A stretch of 33,606 nt of DNA from Gracilibacillus halophilus YIM-C55.5. Lineage in GTDB: Bacteria; Bacillota; Bacilli; Bacillales; Amphibacillaceae. The notes under the pieces were generated by a model. The model was given only the letters and a program-made list of their open reading frames with translations. It made no database searches and was not told the DNA's origin. Shown one piece after another: positions 15,513 through 24,045 of this stretch (its first letter is position 1; every line of letters begins with the position of its first letter). The stretch is from the NCBI RefSeq assembly GCF_000359605.1, contig NZ_APML01000029.1:1-33606 (forward strand), written 5' to 3'. The position numbers and the translations under genes were made by a program.

Positions 15513-15568
15513 ATTATATATAGTAACCGTTTTCAACTACAGAGATTATTTTTCCGTTTTGTGCGGAA
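15513..15568 (-). promoter_or_regulatory. Probable activator-dependent promoter of the PTS/sulfatase operon
   Basis: On the minus strand TATAAT (15518-15513) lies about 40 bases before the EIIA start, but no recognisable -35 occurs at 16-18 bases. The inverted repeat TTCCG-N7-CGGAA (15552-15568) lies upstream, roughly at -45 to -60 from the expected start. A weak -35 with an upstream palindrome is what an activator of the LicR/MtlR class would need. The assignment of the repeat to the regulator at 8872 is inference. Confidence 0.4.
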
Positions 15569-15681
15569 CATTATTATTTCATTACAGAAAAAATTCAAGC
15601 CATTCTCCAAAGAATTGCCACTCAAACTGGATGACTTACAAGACATTGATTGAAATAACATCATCTATTTAAGATAACAAT

Positions 15682-15709
15682 AAAAAAAGCTTGGAATGAT
15701 CCAAGCTTT
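15682..15709 (-). terminator. Rho-independent terminator of prkA
   Basis: A perfect ten-base-pair stem (AAAGCTTGGA 15686-15695, TCCAAGCTTT 15700-15709) with a four-base loop, followed on the minus strand by a run of T residues (15688-15682). It lies about 60 bases after the prkA stop codon. Confidence 0.88.
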
Positions 15710-15771
15710 GATTTATGGTATCTCTTTTAAAGTAACGTCACTCGATTGTTTTGTATTGGGATATATCTTTG

Positions 15772-17667
15772 TTACCGATTCAACAAACTACCAACATACC
15801 GCAACAAATCATTTGCGGATTGTGTCGTATATCCATATTCTTCAACAAGCGTTGCCACCACTTCATTCATTTTCTTCAATTGCTGTTCATCTGGTGTCTT
15901 CGTAGACGTGGTAATTTTGACGACATCTTTTAAATCGGCAAATAATTTCTTTTGAATCGCTTCCCGCAATCGCTCATGAGATTGGTAATCAAACTTCTTC
16001 CCTTTTCGCGCATATGCCGAAATACGAATCAGAATTTCCTCGCGAAACGCTTTTTTGGCATTTTCAGAGATACCAATCTGTTCCTCAATGGATCGCATTA
16101 ATTTTTCATCTGGATGCATTTCTTCTCCTGTTAATGGATCCTCCAACTTCGTTTTATTACAAAATGCTTCAACATTATCTAAATAATTATCCATCAGCGT
16201 TTTTGCCGACTCGTCATATGAATAGACAAAGGCTTTTTGCACTTCTTTTTTAGCCATATCATCGTATTCTTTGCGCACAACCGAAATAAAATTCAAATAA
16301 TCTTCTTTCTGTTCTTTCGTAATCGATGGATGATCATCCAATCCATCTTTTAATGATCGGAGTACATCTAACGCATGAATCGATTGCATTTCTTTGCGAA
16401 TAATCGTTGAAGAAATCCGGTTAATCACATAACGAGGATCAATGCCGGTCATTCCTTCATCAGAATATTCTTTTTTCAATGAATCCACATCTTGTTCACT
16501 AAACCCTTCAACATCTTGCCCATTATACAAATATAGTTTTTTGAGTAAACTGATGTTACTCTGTTTCGATTCCTTCAAACGAGTTAAAATCGTAAACATC
16601 GCGGCAATTTTTAAAGTATGTGGCGCAATATGAACATCTTTGATATCACTTTCTTCAATCATCTTTTGATAAATGCGTTCTTCCTGATCTACTTTTAAAT
16701 TATACGGAATGGGCATAACGATCATTCGCGAATGCAAGGCTTCATTTTTCTTATTCGAAATAAATGACCGATATTCTGACTCATTGGTATGGGCAACGAT
16801 CATTTCATCTGCTGATATTAAGGCGAATCGACCGGCTTTAAAATTCCCTTCCTGTGTTAATGAAAGCAAATGCCACAAAAATTTCTCATCACACTTCAAC
16901 ATTTCTTGAAATTCCATAACCCCTCGATTGGCTTTATTCAATTCGCCATCGAATCGATAGGCACGCGGATCCGATTCAGAACCATACGTGGCGATCGTTG
17001 AAAAATCAATCGACCCTGTCAAATCAGCAATATCCTGTGACTTCGGATCGGACGGGCTAAAGGTACCAATCCCCACGCGTTCATCTTCTGAGAAAAAAAT
17101 GCGCTCAACCATCACATCTTCAATTTTGCCATTATAATCTTCCTCCAACCGCAAGCGATTGAGCGGCGAAAGACTGCCTTCAATTCGGATGCCGTACTCC
17201 TTTTCAAATTCGGCGCGTAAATGCTGTGGGATTAAATGCAACGGATTCTCATGCATCGGACAGCCTTTAATGGCATACACTGCTCCGCGATCGGTTAACG
17301 TATATTGTTCAAGCCCGCGTTTCAGCATCGTCACGAGGGTTGATTTTCCACCACTAACAGGACCCATGAGTAACAAAATCCGTTTTTTTACATCTAAACG
17401 TTTCGCTGCTGGATGGAAATATTCCTCAACGAGCTTCTCTAACGCTTCTTCTAACCCAAATAATTCGTCGCTAAAAAAATTGTATTTGCGAACGCCATCT
17501 TCTTCAACGACGCCTTGATCTTTAATCATTTCATAAATTCGTGAATGGGCAGATTGAGCTAAATATGGCTTTTCCTTTAACAATTCCAAATATTCGGCGA
17601 ATGTTCCTTCCCATTTCAATTCATTTTGCGTTATTCGATGTGCTTGAATTTTCTTTAATATATTCAT
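15772..17667 (-). CDS. prkA: PrkA family serine protein kinase / AAA+ protein
   Basis: A 631-residue PrkA, the same length as the Bacillus subtilis protein. The N-terminal AAA+-like domain has Walker A GPVSGGKST (about residues 102-110), preceded by VKKRILLLM. Family blocks include YAIKGCPMHENPLHLIP, IGTFSPSDPKSQDIADLTGS and FDGELNKANRGVMEFQEMLK, and the C-terminal kinase-like region is present. In Bacillus it is linked to sporulation and stationary phase. ATG 17667 follows AAGGAGG. The gene ends in its own terminator and is not followed by yhbH, a common partner in relatives. Upstream at 17794-17800 the minus strand reads TCATATT, like a SigE -35, but I see no convincing -10. Confidence 0.95.
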   Translation of the reverse strand: MNILKKIQAHRITQNELKWEGTFAEYLELLKEKPYLAQSAHSRIYEMIKDQGVVEEDGVRKYNFFSDELFGLEEALEKLVEEYFHPAAKRLDVKKRILLLMGPVSGGKSTLVTMLKRGLEQYTLTDRGAVYAIKGCPMHENPLHLIPQHLRAEFEKEYGIRIEGSLSPLNRLRLEEDYNGKIEDVMVERIFFSEDERVGIGTFSPSDPKSQDIADLTGSIDFSTIATYGSESDPRAYRFDGELNKANRGVMEFQEMLKCDEKFLWHLLSLTQEGNFKAGRFALISADEMIVAHTNESEYRSFISNKKNEALHSRMIVMPIPYNLKVDQEERIYQKMIEESDIKDVHIAPHTLKIAAMFTILTRLKESKQSNISLLKKLYLYNGQDVEGFSEQDVDSLKKEYSDEGMTGIDPRYVINRISSTIIRKEMQSIHALDVLRSLKDGLDDHPSITKEQKEDYLNFISVVRKEYDDMAKKEVQKAFVYSYDESAKTLMDNYLDNVEAFCNKTKLEDPLTGEEMHPDEKLMRSIEEQIGISENAKKAFREEILIRISAYARKGKKFDYQSHERLREAIQKKLFADLKDVVKITTSTKTPDEQQLKKMNEVVATLVEEYGYTTQSANDLLRYVGSLLNR

Positions 17668-17855
17668 GAAACGACCTCCTTAGAAAAAAACTCCTCCATC
17701 GACATTTCCGTTCTCAAGTGACGACACCTTCTTCGCCACTACCAGAAACATTCATTAAAATACGCACCATCTTGATGATGGGTTTATCTACATAATATGA
17801 TGGAGAGACGAGAAAAATGAGTTTCTAGGCAAAAGAAGCCCGCACCCATTTTCAC

Positions 17856-17884
17856 TTCACAAAATCATATAGGTTCGGTATAAT
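17856..17884 (+). promoter_or_regulatory. SigA promoter for the small membrane peptide gene and lacI-2
   Basis: TTCACA (17856-17861, five of six) and TATAAT (17879-17884, six of six) are separated by 17 bases. It is the best plus-strand promoter in this part and lies 55 bases before the short ORF at 17940. The gap 17668-17855 otherwise shows only the upstream region of prkA. Confidence 0.75.
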
Positions 17885-17939
17885 ACAAATGTATATGTAT
17901 ATACTGCAATTAACGTTCACATAAACAAGGAGGATTCAA

Positions 17940-18020
17940 ATGGGATTAGCATTAGTATTAGGTGTTAGTGTTACTTTCATCGTAGCGATTTTTGCCGCAG
18001 GGTATGAAGCGAAGCAATAA
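17940..18020 (+). CDS. Small single-pass membrane peptide (26 residues), unknown function
   Basis: A complete short gene: ATG 17940, TAA 18018-18020. AAGGAGG lies at ideal spacing upstream, and a near-consensus promoter precedes it. The peptide starts MGLALVLGVSV, is almost wholly hydrophobic for about 20 residues, and ends with a polar GYEAKQ, so one transmembrane helix is expected. I do not recognise a family. It is 37 bases upstream of the MalR-like LacI gene and probably in the same transcript. Small peptides of this type in Bacillus often modulate a membrane complex, but no partner is evident here. Confidence 0.65.
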   Translation: MGLALVLGVSVTFIVAIFAAGYEAKQ

Positions 18021-18057
18021 TATCATGATCATGTTAGATGGAAGTCGGTGAATTCAT

Positions 18058-19089
18058 ATGGCAAGCACAATCAAAGATGTGGCAAAAAAAGCAGGGGTTG
18101 CCCCTTCTACTGTATCTCGTGTGATCGCAGACAATTCAAGAATCAGTCTGAGCACTAAAAAACGCGTAAGAAAAGCAATGAAGCAATTAGGATATCACCC
18201 GAACATTAATGCGCGAAATCTTGCTGTCCGTTCCACACAAGCGATAGGTGTAGTCATGCCATCATCTGCAGATACAGCATTGCAAAATCCATTTTTTCCA
18301 GAAGTATTACGGGGCATTGGTTCATTTGCCCATGAAACAGAATATTCGCTCTATGTCTCTACAGGTGGAGACGATGATGATATATTTGAAGAAGTGCAAC
18401 GAATGGTTCACGGCAACCGTGTAGATGGCATTATTCTTTTATATTCACGCATTTCCGACTCTGTGCAACAATTTCTTATGGAAGAGGAATTTCCTTTTGT
18501 CATTATTGGTAAACCTTCTGAACAAGAAAATGAAATCACCCATGTCGATAATGATAACTATAAGGCAAGCCTGGAATTAACCAATCATTTGATCGATATC
18601 GGGCATCAAAACATCGCCTTTATTGGTGGGTCCGATGAATTAACCGTTACCATTGATCGCCTGCAAGGTTATCGTCAAGCGATCCAAGAAGCCGGCCTGC
18701 CATTACCAGAAGAATATATCGTACATGTGGAATTCCTGAAATCTGGTGGTCGTGAAGCCGTTGAACAGCTGTTTTCACTTCAAACGCCTCCTACTGGCTT
18801 AGTAGTCGCCGATGACTTAATGTCACTAGGGGTGATCAATATGTTAGAGGAAATTGGTTTAAATTGTCCTGAAGACGTTTCCATTACAAGTTTTAACAAT
18901 TTATATTTAGCTGAAATCACGACACCCCCATTAACGACGGTAGATATTCAAATCTATATGCTTGGTGTACATGCGGCTCGGTGTTTAATTGAAAAAGCCC
19001 AAAACAAAGATGAACCCGCTAAACGGATTATTGTACCCCATGAAGTAAAATACCGTCAATCCACGAAAGAAATTGATCCAACCAAATAG
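18058..19089 (+). CDS. LacI family regulator, MalR-like
   Basis: A 343-residue LacI/GalR repressor with an intact helix-turn-helix (IKDVAKKAGVAPSTVSRVI) and hinge (STKKRVRKAMKQLGYHPNINARNLA), then the effector-binding core (NPFFPEVLRGIGSFAHETEYSLYVSTGG; TGLVVADDLMSLGVINML; ITTPPLTTVDI). The core most resembles maltose/alpha-glucoside regulators (MalR group) of Firmicutes; this is recognition by eye, not a search. No sugar genes adjoin it, so it regulates in trans or only its own transcript. The ribosome binding site is weak (GGTGA before ATG 18058), so expression may depend partly on translation of the small ORF upstream. Confidence 0.88.
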   Translation: MASTIKDVAKKAGVAPSTVSRVIADNSRISLSTKKRVRKAMKQLGYHPNINARNLAVRSTQAIGVVMPSSADTALQNPFFPEVLRGIGSFAHETEYSLYVSTGGDDDDIFEEVQRMVHGNRVDGIILLYSRISDSVQQFLMEEEFPFVIIGKPSEQENEITHVDNDNYKASLELTNHLIDIGHQNIAFIGGSDELTVTIDRLQGYRQAIQEAGLPLPEEYIVHVEFLKSGGREAVEQLFSLQTPPTGLVVADDLMSLGVINMLEEIGLNCPEDVSITSFNNLYLAEITTPPLTTVDIQIYMLGVHAARCLIEKAQNKDEPAKRIIVPHEVKYRQSTKEIDPTK

Positions 19090-19106
19090 TAACGGCGCCT
19101 ATTTAG

Positions 19107-19176
19107 AAACGTAGCGACTCTTCGGATGAACCGATGATGATTCATCTAAGAACTGATCCGTGAAGTCGCCTCGTTT
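19107..19176. other. Extended inverted repeat between convergent lacI-2 and ureD-like genes
   Basis: AAACG, GCGACT and CGGAT in the left part pair with ATCCG, AGTCGC and CGTTT in the right part. A second small hairpin (ATGAA/TTCAT) sits in the middle. It lies between two convergent stop codons, so a bidirectional terminator is the simplest reading, though the T-tracts are poor. Confidence 0.4.
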
Positions 19177-19190
19177 CAGCAGCTACTTTT

Positions 19191-19946
19191 CTATATGCGC
19201 CATTTTCTGATATCTGTAATTTGTTGATCAAAAAACTGAAACACATCGTCCATTTCTTTTCTTAAAAGCGATAAATCTGTCGATAACCAACGGATTAAAA
19301 TCCCTTGACCATCTAAATCCGTCATTCCTGCTCGGTGATGCTTGGCTTGGGATAATCGCTGTTGCACGTCCCATTCATCAAACGGCGGATGAGGCGTAAT
19401 ATACCACATGGATGCCACATACGGAAAGGTCTCCGTCATCCCATAATGATGATTCACTTCACTTTTCGGAAAAAACTGAAAGGGATCAAACACAAGACAT
19501 TCTTCATCGACCCAAATTTCCATCGAAGAAGAAAGTGACGTGAAGGTATCGTGATCAAAATGATAAATCTCACCCCAAATCAACTCTGCGTCTTGATGTA
19601 ATTGTATTTTTGATGTCTGTTGATACTGACTCCCTTTTGCTGGGATGATCTCTTGTTTATTCCATATCAATAACGCTTCCTCTTCAACCTCAACAAACAT
19701 ATCAAGTTGATGCGATTGTTCTGGCTGTAATTGAAGTACATCTTCGGGGCCAACGACAATATTTGTTCCTTTCTTCACCAATAAATCTGCTCGATTCGAT
19801 TGTTCATGATCTTCTAACCCGGAGATTTGGTAATTGGAAAATACGCGGTGTGATTTATCGGTTTTTTGTAGTTTCAGAGGCGCTTCATCTTCGTAATCGT
19901 GAACATTAACTTTCTGAAAGCGCGCCTTTATTGTTCGTTCCGTCAT
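19191..19946 (-). CDS. UreD/UreH-like urease accessory protein, orphan
   Basis: A 251-residue protein resembling UreD, the scaffold that binds UreF/UreG during nickel-site assembly of urease. The family pattern is recognisable: LLVKKGTNIVVGPEDVLQLQPE early, then EEEALLIWNKQEIIPAKGSQYQQTSKIQL with DAELIWGEIYHF, and near the end GQGILIRWLSTD. The conservation is moderate. ATG 19946 is chosen because GAGGGGG lies seven bases upstream. It follows the UreF-like gene by 17 bases. No urease subunits, UreE or UreG are present in the window, so the client enzyme is unknown: urease elsewhere in the genome, or a different metalloenzyme. Confidence 0.78.
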   Translation of the reverse strand: MTERTIKARFQKVNVHDYEDEAPLKLQKTDKSHRVFSNYQISGLEDHEQSNRADLLVKKGTNIVVGPEDVLQLQPEQSHQLDMFVEVEEEALLIWNKQEIIPAKGSQYQQTSKIQLHQDAELIWGEIYHFDHDTFTSLSSSMEIWVDEECLVFDPFQFFPKSEVNHHYGMTETFPYVASMWYITPHPPFDEWDVQQRLSQAKHHRAGMTDLDGQGILIRWLSTDLSLLRKEMDDVFQFFDQQITDIRKWRI

Positions 19947-19963
19947 GAAAAAACCCCCTCTCA

Positions 19964-20662
19964 TTACGACAGAAATAGTTTTGATAATAAATATTTATGC
20001 TGCATCGCGGATATCTCTAATCCGATGGCGCTATTCCCCATTTGTTTCATCGTTAAATGAATCGCGGTCTCTGCTGCTTCATCTATTTTATCAAGCATTT
20101 GGAAAATGACTTGTTCAGCATCTTTTGGCGCTAGCGGGATAGCACGCACTGCATGTTGGACCACATTTGTTAAGGAAAAATAAAAGTATGTCTGAATCGT
20201 ATCAAATAAGTCAAAACCTTGTTCAAAAGCATACAAACTATATACAAAAATGTAATGATTCAACTGTTCTTTCTCCTGAATGACCTCGGACCATTCTTCT
20301 AATATCGGCGATTCCTCAATTGAACACAAGCGATCGAACAACCGCTTCCCAGCTTGCCGGCTGGTTCGCTTTAATTCTAATACATTTTTGCTGGCATTAT
20401 ATACCTTCGCCAAGTACAGCAATTGTTCCCAGTCCTGACGTTTCATCGATCGATAAATTTCTTTCATCATAATCGCGTCATTATGTAATAAATAACCATG
20501 AATATAACTATAACAGAAAGAGGCTAAATCTTCTTTCGTCTGAATCTGCTTCGACCGAACGTACATCTCCATTCCAATCGCATGCGCGACTTGACTCTTT
20601 AAAAACGTCGAGTGATGCAAATGAATTAAATGCAACTGTTTCTGCGTGTCACGTGCACCCAT
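19964..20662 (-). CDS. UreF-like urease accessory protein, orphan
   Basis: A 232-residue all-helical protein of the UreF family, which in urease maturation bridges UreD and the GTPase UreG. Recognisable features are the middle ELKRTSRQAGKRLFDRL block and the C-terminal NSAIGLEISAMQHKYLLSKLFLS, matching the family ending. ATG 20662 is chosen because GGAGG lies six bases before it; an upstream extension to 20737 would run through the promoter and terminator. It heads a two-gene unit with the UreD-like gene, with its own extended -10 promoter. The absence of UreG and urease genes makes it an orphan pair. Confidence 0.82.
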   Translation of the reverse strand: MGARDTQKQLHLIHLHHSTFLKSQVAHAIGMEMYVRSKQIQTKEDLASFCYSYIHGYLLHNDAIMMKEIYRSMKRQDWEQLLYLAKVYNASKNVLELKRTSRQAGKRLFDRLCSIEESPILEEWSEVIQEKEQLNHYIFVYSLYAFEQGFDLFDTIQTYFYFSLTNVVQHAVRAIPLAPKDAEQVIFQMLDKIDEAAETAIHLTMKQMGNSAIGLEISAMQHKYLLSKLFLS

Positions 20663-20684
20663 CCTATCCCTCCATTTCATTGTC

Positions 20685-20693
20685 ATTATATCA
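20685..20693 (-). promoter_or_regulatory. Extended -10 promoter of the ureF-ureD pair
   Basis: On the minus strand TGATATAAT (20693-20685) is a perfect TGn-TATAAT extended -10 element. There is no good -35. The predicted start lies just before the GGAGG of the UreF-like gene, giving a very short leader. Confidence 0.55.
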
Positions 20694-20711
20694 CAAAGAA
20701 AAACCCCATAT

Positions 20712-20746
20712 AAAAAACGGGAAGCAAATCTTACCATCGCTTCCCG
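20712..20746 (-). terminator. Rho-independent terminator between the PHP gene and ureF
   Basis: CGGGAAGC (20718-20725) pairs perfectly with GCTTCCCG (20739-20746). On the minus strand six T residues (20717-20712) follow. It lies just after the PHP gene stop and before the ureF promoter, so the ECF/PHP genes and the ureFD pair are separate transcription units, possibly with some read-through. Confidence 0.82.
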
Positions 20747-20760
20747 AATGCATCTAGTAT

Positions 20761-21537
20761 TTATACAACGTGTTCCTGTTTTTGTTGTAAATATTTTTTC
20801 ATATATTTTTTAATCAAAGTAGCAGAGCGAACTTTCAATGAAACATCATCAGAAACTTGAACGCGGTGTTTGCGGTTTTGAACAGCTTCTCTCAACTGAT
20901 CGTGATTCAAATAGGTTTGATCGAACTGATTCATGATACTTCCATATTGGATAAATTGATGCGTGTCACTGCCACCGACGATAGGTAACCCCGTTTCTTT
21001 TGCTAATTGTTCTAATTCCTTTTGACACGTGATGACCCCTTTCTTATATAAATCCTTTCCATTCAAATCAAGGGCGTCTAACTGCTTCAATTGTTTCATA
21101 GATACATGTTTGGCTAAAGGCGTACTTTCACGATAAGGATGTGCACCAATCGTAAATAAATCCGATGCCCGTGCCAGCTCCATTAATCGATCAAATCCAA
21201 TGAAATGACTTGATTCCAGGTGACCGGTTAATTGGTGTCTCACATGTAAAATTTCTTCTCTTGAGCCAATCAGTAATATGTGTCCCCCTTCTTGTACATC
21301 CACTTCCATGCCAGGGAATAATTGCATCCCTTCAACCGAATAATAACCGTTCATATACGAGTAATGCTCATCCAAATAATCATAAATATCAAAAAAACGA
21401 ATGGTATTAAAGTGTTCAGTCATCGCAATCGCTGTTAAACCAGCCGCTTTAGCCTCTTCCATCATTTCTTGAAAATATGCCGGATGAAACATCGATTGCT
21501 TTGAAATCTTTACATGACTATGAAAATCAATTTTCAT
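20761..21537 (-). CDS. PHP domain metal-dependent phosphoesterase
   Basis: A 258-residue member of the polymerase-and-histidinol-phosphatase superfamily. The four metal-binding motifs are present: DFHSHVK (HxH, residues 4-6 area), AMTEHF (motif 2), FPGMEVDV (glutamate of motif 3), GAHPYRES and GGSDTHQF (C-terminal histidines/aspartate). Such enzymes are trinuclear-metal phosphatases acting on sugar or nucleotide phosphates. AGGAGG precedes ATG 21537. It is the last gene of the ECF transporter operon, 11 bases after the T component, and ends in a terminator. A hydrolase bundled with an ECF importer probably processes the imported compound; the substrate is unknown. Confidence 0.88.
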   Translation of the reverse strand: MKIDFHSHVKISKQSMFHPAYFQEMMEEAKAAGLTAIAMTEHFNTIRFFDIYDYLDEHYSYMNGYYSVEGMQLFPGMEVDVQEGGHILLIGSREEILHVRHQLTGHLESSHFIGFDRLMELARASDLFTIGAHPYRESTPLAKHVSMKQLKQLDALDLNGKDLYKKGVITCQKELEQLAKETGLPIVGGSDTHQFIQYGSIMNQFDQTYLNHDQLREAVQNRKHRVQVSDDVSLKVRSATLIKKYMKKYLQQKQEHVV

Positions 21538-21548
21538 CAGAAACCCTC

Positions 21549-22358
21549 CTAAAATATAATAAATAAACTCGCGACATAGATAGCTGAACCAATCAAAAAG
21601 CCATAATCCATTCCTTGCATTCGCAAAGATGCTAGTTTTAACTCTTTCACTTTTGTATGGTTGAACCCATATTTACTGCCTTTCGTTTCAAGTGCTTCTA
21701 CTGTCGTTCTAGCCCGTTTGGCAGTCGACAACAACAATGGATAGAAAGAACGCATGGCAATCTGAATAAAATAGTAAATGGTCCGCCAATATAAAATTCC
21801 GCGCTTTTCTGGAGCTTTTCCTCGTAGTCTAAACGATTGAAACACATGGTGATATTCTTCCAACAATGTCGGGAGCATGCGATAACCATAAGCAATACTG
21901 AATGAAACTTGACCGGGCACACCAATTTTTAATAAACCATTACTTAACTTATCTGGATTCATCGAACAAAAAACCGTAATACTCGCTAATGAGATGACTG
22001 AAAGTTTAGCTGTCAGTTTTAACAAAGGAAGCATTGCCGAAAAATCACCGCCAAAAAACAACGATATCACCAATAAATAGCCTCCCTGCCCTAACAAGCC
22101 GAGACATAAAATAAAAATGATTAATGGACTGACACGTGCGATAACTGTTGTCACAATCATAAAACCGAGCATCCCTAATAATATGCGCGTCTCATGCAAA
22201 AACCACGGAACAATGCCAAAGAATGCATACCAAAGAAAAAGTGTTCGTGGATCTAATTTTGCTAAAAAAGTATGTCCATTACCATAGGCTGTATGTAGCA
22301 ATTCAATCTTCATTTGTTCTACAGATAGTTTTTCTGTGAATCTACGCGTATACTCCAT
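21549..22358 (-). CDS. ECF transporter T component (EcfT-like)
   Basis: The transmembrane coupling subunit of an energy-coupling-factor importer, 269 residues from ATG 22358. It starts with a cytosolic segment and FLAKLDPRTLFLWY, the conserved entry to the first helix. Several membrane spans follow, and the coupling helices carry the two family motifs SFRLRGKAP and TVEALETKGSKYG (the Ala-Arg-Gly-type ARG motifs in variant form). The start is chosen for AAGGAGG six bases upstream and overlaps the ATPase gene by 17 bases. It connects the double ATPase to the S component. Confidence 0.85.
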   Translation of the reverse strand: MEYTRRFTEKLSVEQMKIELLHTAYGNGHTFLAKLDPRTLFLWYAFFGIVPWFLHETRILLGMLGFMIVTTVIARVSPLIIFILCLGLLGQGGYLLVISLFFGGDFSAMLPLLKLTAKLSVISLASITVFCSMNPDKLSNGLLKIGVPGQVSFSIAYGYRMLPTLLEEYHHVFQSFRLRGKAPEKRGILYWRTIYYFIQIAMRSFYPLLLSTAKRARTTVEALETKGSKYGFNHTKVKELKLASLRMQGMDYGFLIGSAIYVASLFIIF

Positions 22359-24045
22359 CGGCGCCCTCCTTCTTTCGATACATAGCCACAAAATCTTCCA
22401 CCGTATATACTGGCGATGTCCATCCTAATTGATGACTGAGGGAATAGATTTGCGGCGGGACAAGTCCTGCTTTCTGCATTAATACAGGATTTTGAAACAG
22501 CCCTGCTCGATCACCATCGTATATAACTTCACCTTGATTCATGACAATAAAACGATTGGCAAAAGCTGTAGCTAGTTGCATATCATGTGTAGCCATAATC
22601 ACCGACGATAATTGTTCCTTCAACTGATCTAATAACCGTGTGATATGCTTTCTTGTAGCTATATCCAAGTTAGCCGTCGGTTCATCCAATAACATAATGG
22701 CTGGATCCATACCAACACCAATTGCCAGTGATGTTTTCCGCTGCTGGCCACCACTTAATAAACGACTATCTCGATCGGCTAAATCTTGTAACTCAAATTG
22801 ATCTAATAAACGGTTCACTAATTCTTGATCATTTTCGATTTTACGTGCTCGCATATAGAATCCGACATCTTTTTCTACTGAATCATCAATAAACATTTGT
22901 TCTGGATTTTGGTGAATATATGTGACCATTTCCGCCAAATGTTCCGGTGAGGTATGTTCAACATTATAACCATTAACAGAAACCTCGCCCGAACCCGGCT
23001 TGTGTAATCCTGTCACGAGACGCATCAATGATGATTTTCCCGCTCCGTTATTGCCAACAAGTGCGACATAATCTCCTTTATAGATTTGGAGATGAACATC
23101 ATATAACACTTGTTTCTTTTTGCGTGTAATCGTTTGGTAGGAAAAGTTCACATTTTGAAACTGAATAAGCGGTTCCTTATTCATTGGCATTTCGATTGAA
23201 CTGTCGTCAAAGGTTGTATGAAGGGATGGTCGAAATACGCTCTCACCTTCCGCTAATGTAATTGGAAGTGGCGCATCAAAACCTAACTGTGCTGCAGCTT
23301 GCGTCACTTGTGGTGGATAAATCTGATGTTTCAACAATGTACCCACTTGATTTAAGGCATCTGTGACAGGCTTTTTAAAGGAAACTTGCCCGTCTTCAAG
23401 CAAAACAACTTGATCAGCGTATTGCGCTACAAATTCCGTATGATGTTCAATGACAATGATGGTTTTTTCCCATTGATCATGGATTTTTCGTAAAATATGA
23501 TAGATATCATTGGCATGTTGTGGGTCAAGCTGAGCCACTGGTTCATCGATCACGATAACTTCTGGTTGAAGCGACAGCACACTAGCGAGCGCTAACAAAT
23601 GTTTCTGTCCACCGCTTAATTGCCAGACAAACGAATGGCTATATGCTTCCAAACCGACAAATTCTAAAGCACGCTCCGCTCGTTCTTGATAATCAGAATA
23701 GCCATAATGTAATGGTGCAAAACTCGCATCTTCCAACACACGAGGGCTAACAATTTGATTTTCAAAATCTTGATAAACATATCCCACATGTTCTGACAGG
23801 CTCGCTACAGAGTGAGTAAAAGTATCAAGTCCGTTCACCTTCACTTCACCTGTGATATCACCGACATAATAATTTGGAATTAATCCATTAAACAACTTAC
23901 ACAATGTCGATTTTCCACTACCATTACCGCCAAGAATCGCAAGAAACTCTCCTTTTTCAACCGTTAAAGAAACATTTTGTAATACAGGGTGATGGGCACC
24001 TGGATATTGAAAAGTGACATCATTGACATGAATCATTGGTTCCAT
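22342..24045 (-). CDS. ECF transporter ATPase, two fused ABC domains
   Basis: A 567-residue EcfA-EcfA' fusion. Domain 1: Walker A GGNGSGKST (about residue 36), signature WQLSGGQKHLLALAS, Walker B VIVIDEPVAQLDPQ. Domain 2 (from about 290): Walker A GNNGAGKSS, signature RLLSGGQQRKTSLAI, Walker B IMLLDEPTANLDIA. Both halves look catalytically complete. This single-chain arrangement is like B. subtilis YkoD and the CbiO-type double ATPases, not the general EcfA1A2 pair. ATG 24045 overlaps the stop codon of the S component gene (TAATGG), showing tight coupling. A dedicated ATPase means the system serves one S component. Confidence 0.9.
   Translation of the reverse strand: MEPMIHVNDVTFQYPGAHHPVLQNVSLTVEKGEFLAILGGNGSGKSTLCKLFNGLIPNYYVGDITGEVKVNGLDTFTHSVASLSEHVGYVYQDFENQIVSPRVLEDASFAPLHYGYSDYQERAERALEFVGLEAYSHSFVWQLSGGQKHLLALASVLSLQPEVIVIDEPVAQLDPQHANDIYHILRKIHDQWEKTIIVIEHHTEFVAQYADQVVLLEDGQVSFKKPVTDALNQVGTLLKHQIYPPQVTQAAAQLGFDAPLPITLAEGESVFRPSLHTTFDDSSIEMPMNKEPLIQFQNVNFSYQTITRKKKQVLYDVHLQIYKGDYVALVGNNGAGKSSLMRLVTGLHKPGSGEVSVNGYNVEHTSPEHLAEMVTYIHQNPEQMFIDDSVEKDVGFYMRARKIENDQELVNRLLDQFELQDLADRDSRLLSGGQQRKTSLAIGVGMDPAIMLLDEPTANLDIATRKHITRLLDQLKEQLSSVIMATHDMQLATAFANRFIVMNQGEVIYDGDRAGLFQNPVLMQKAGLVPPQIYSLSHQLGWTSPVYTVEDFVAMYRKKEGADGVYA

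Noticed and set aside
17766..17782. Small hairpin CCATC-N5-GATGG upstream of prkA
   Set aside because: Only five base pairs and no T-tract; expected by chance in a region this long.
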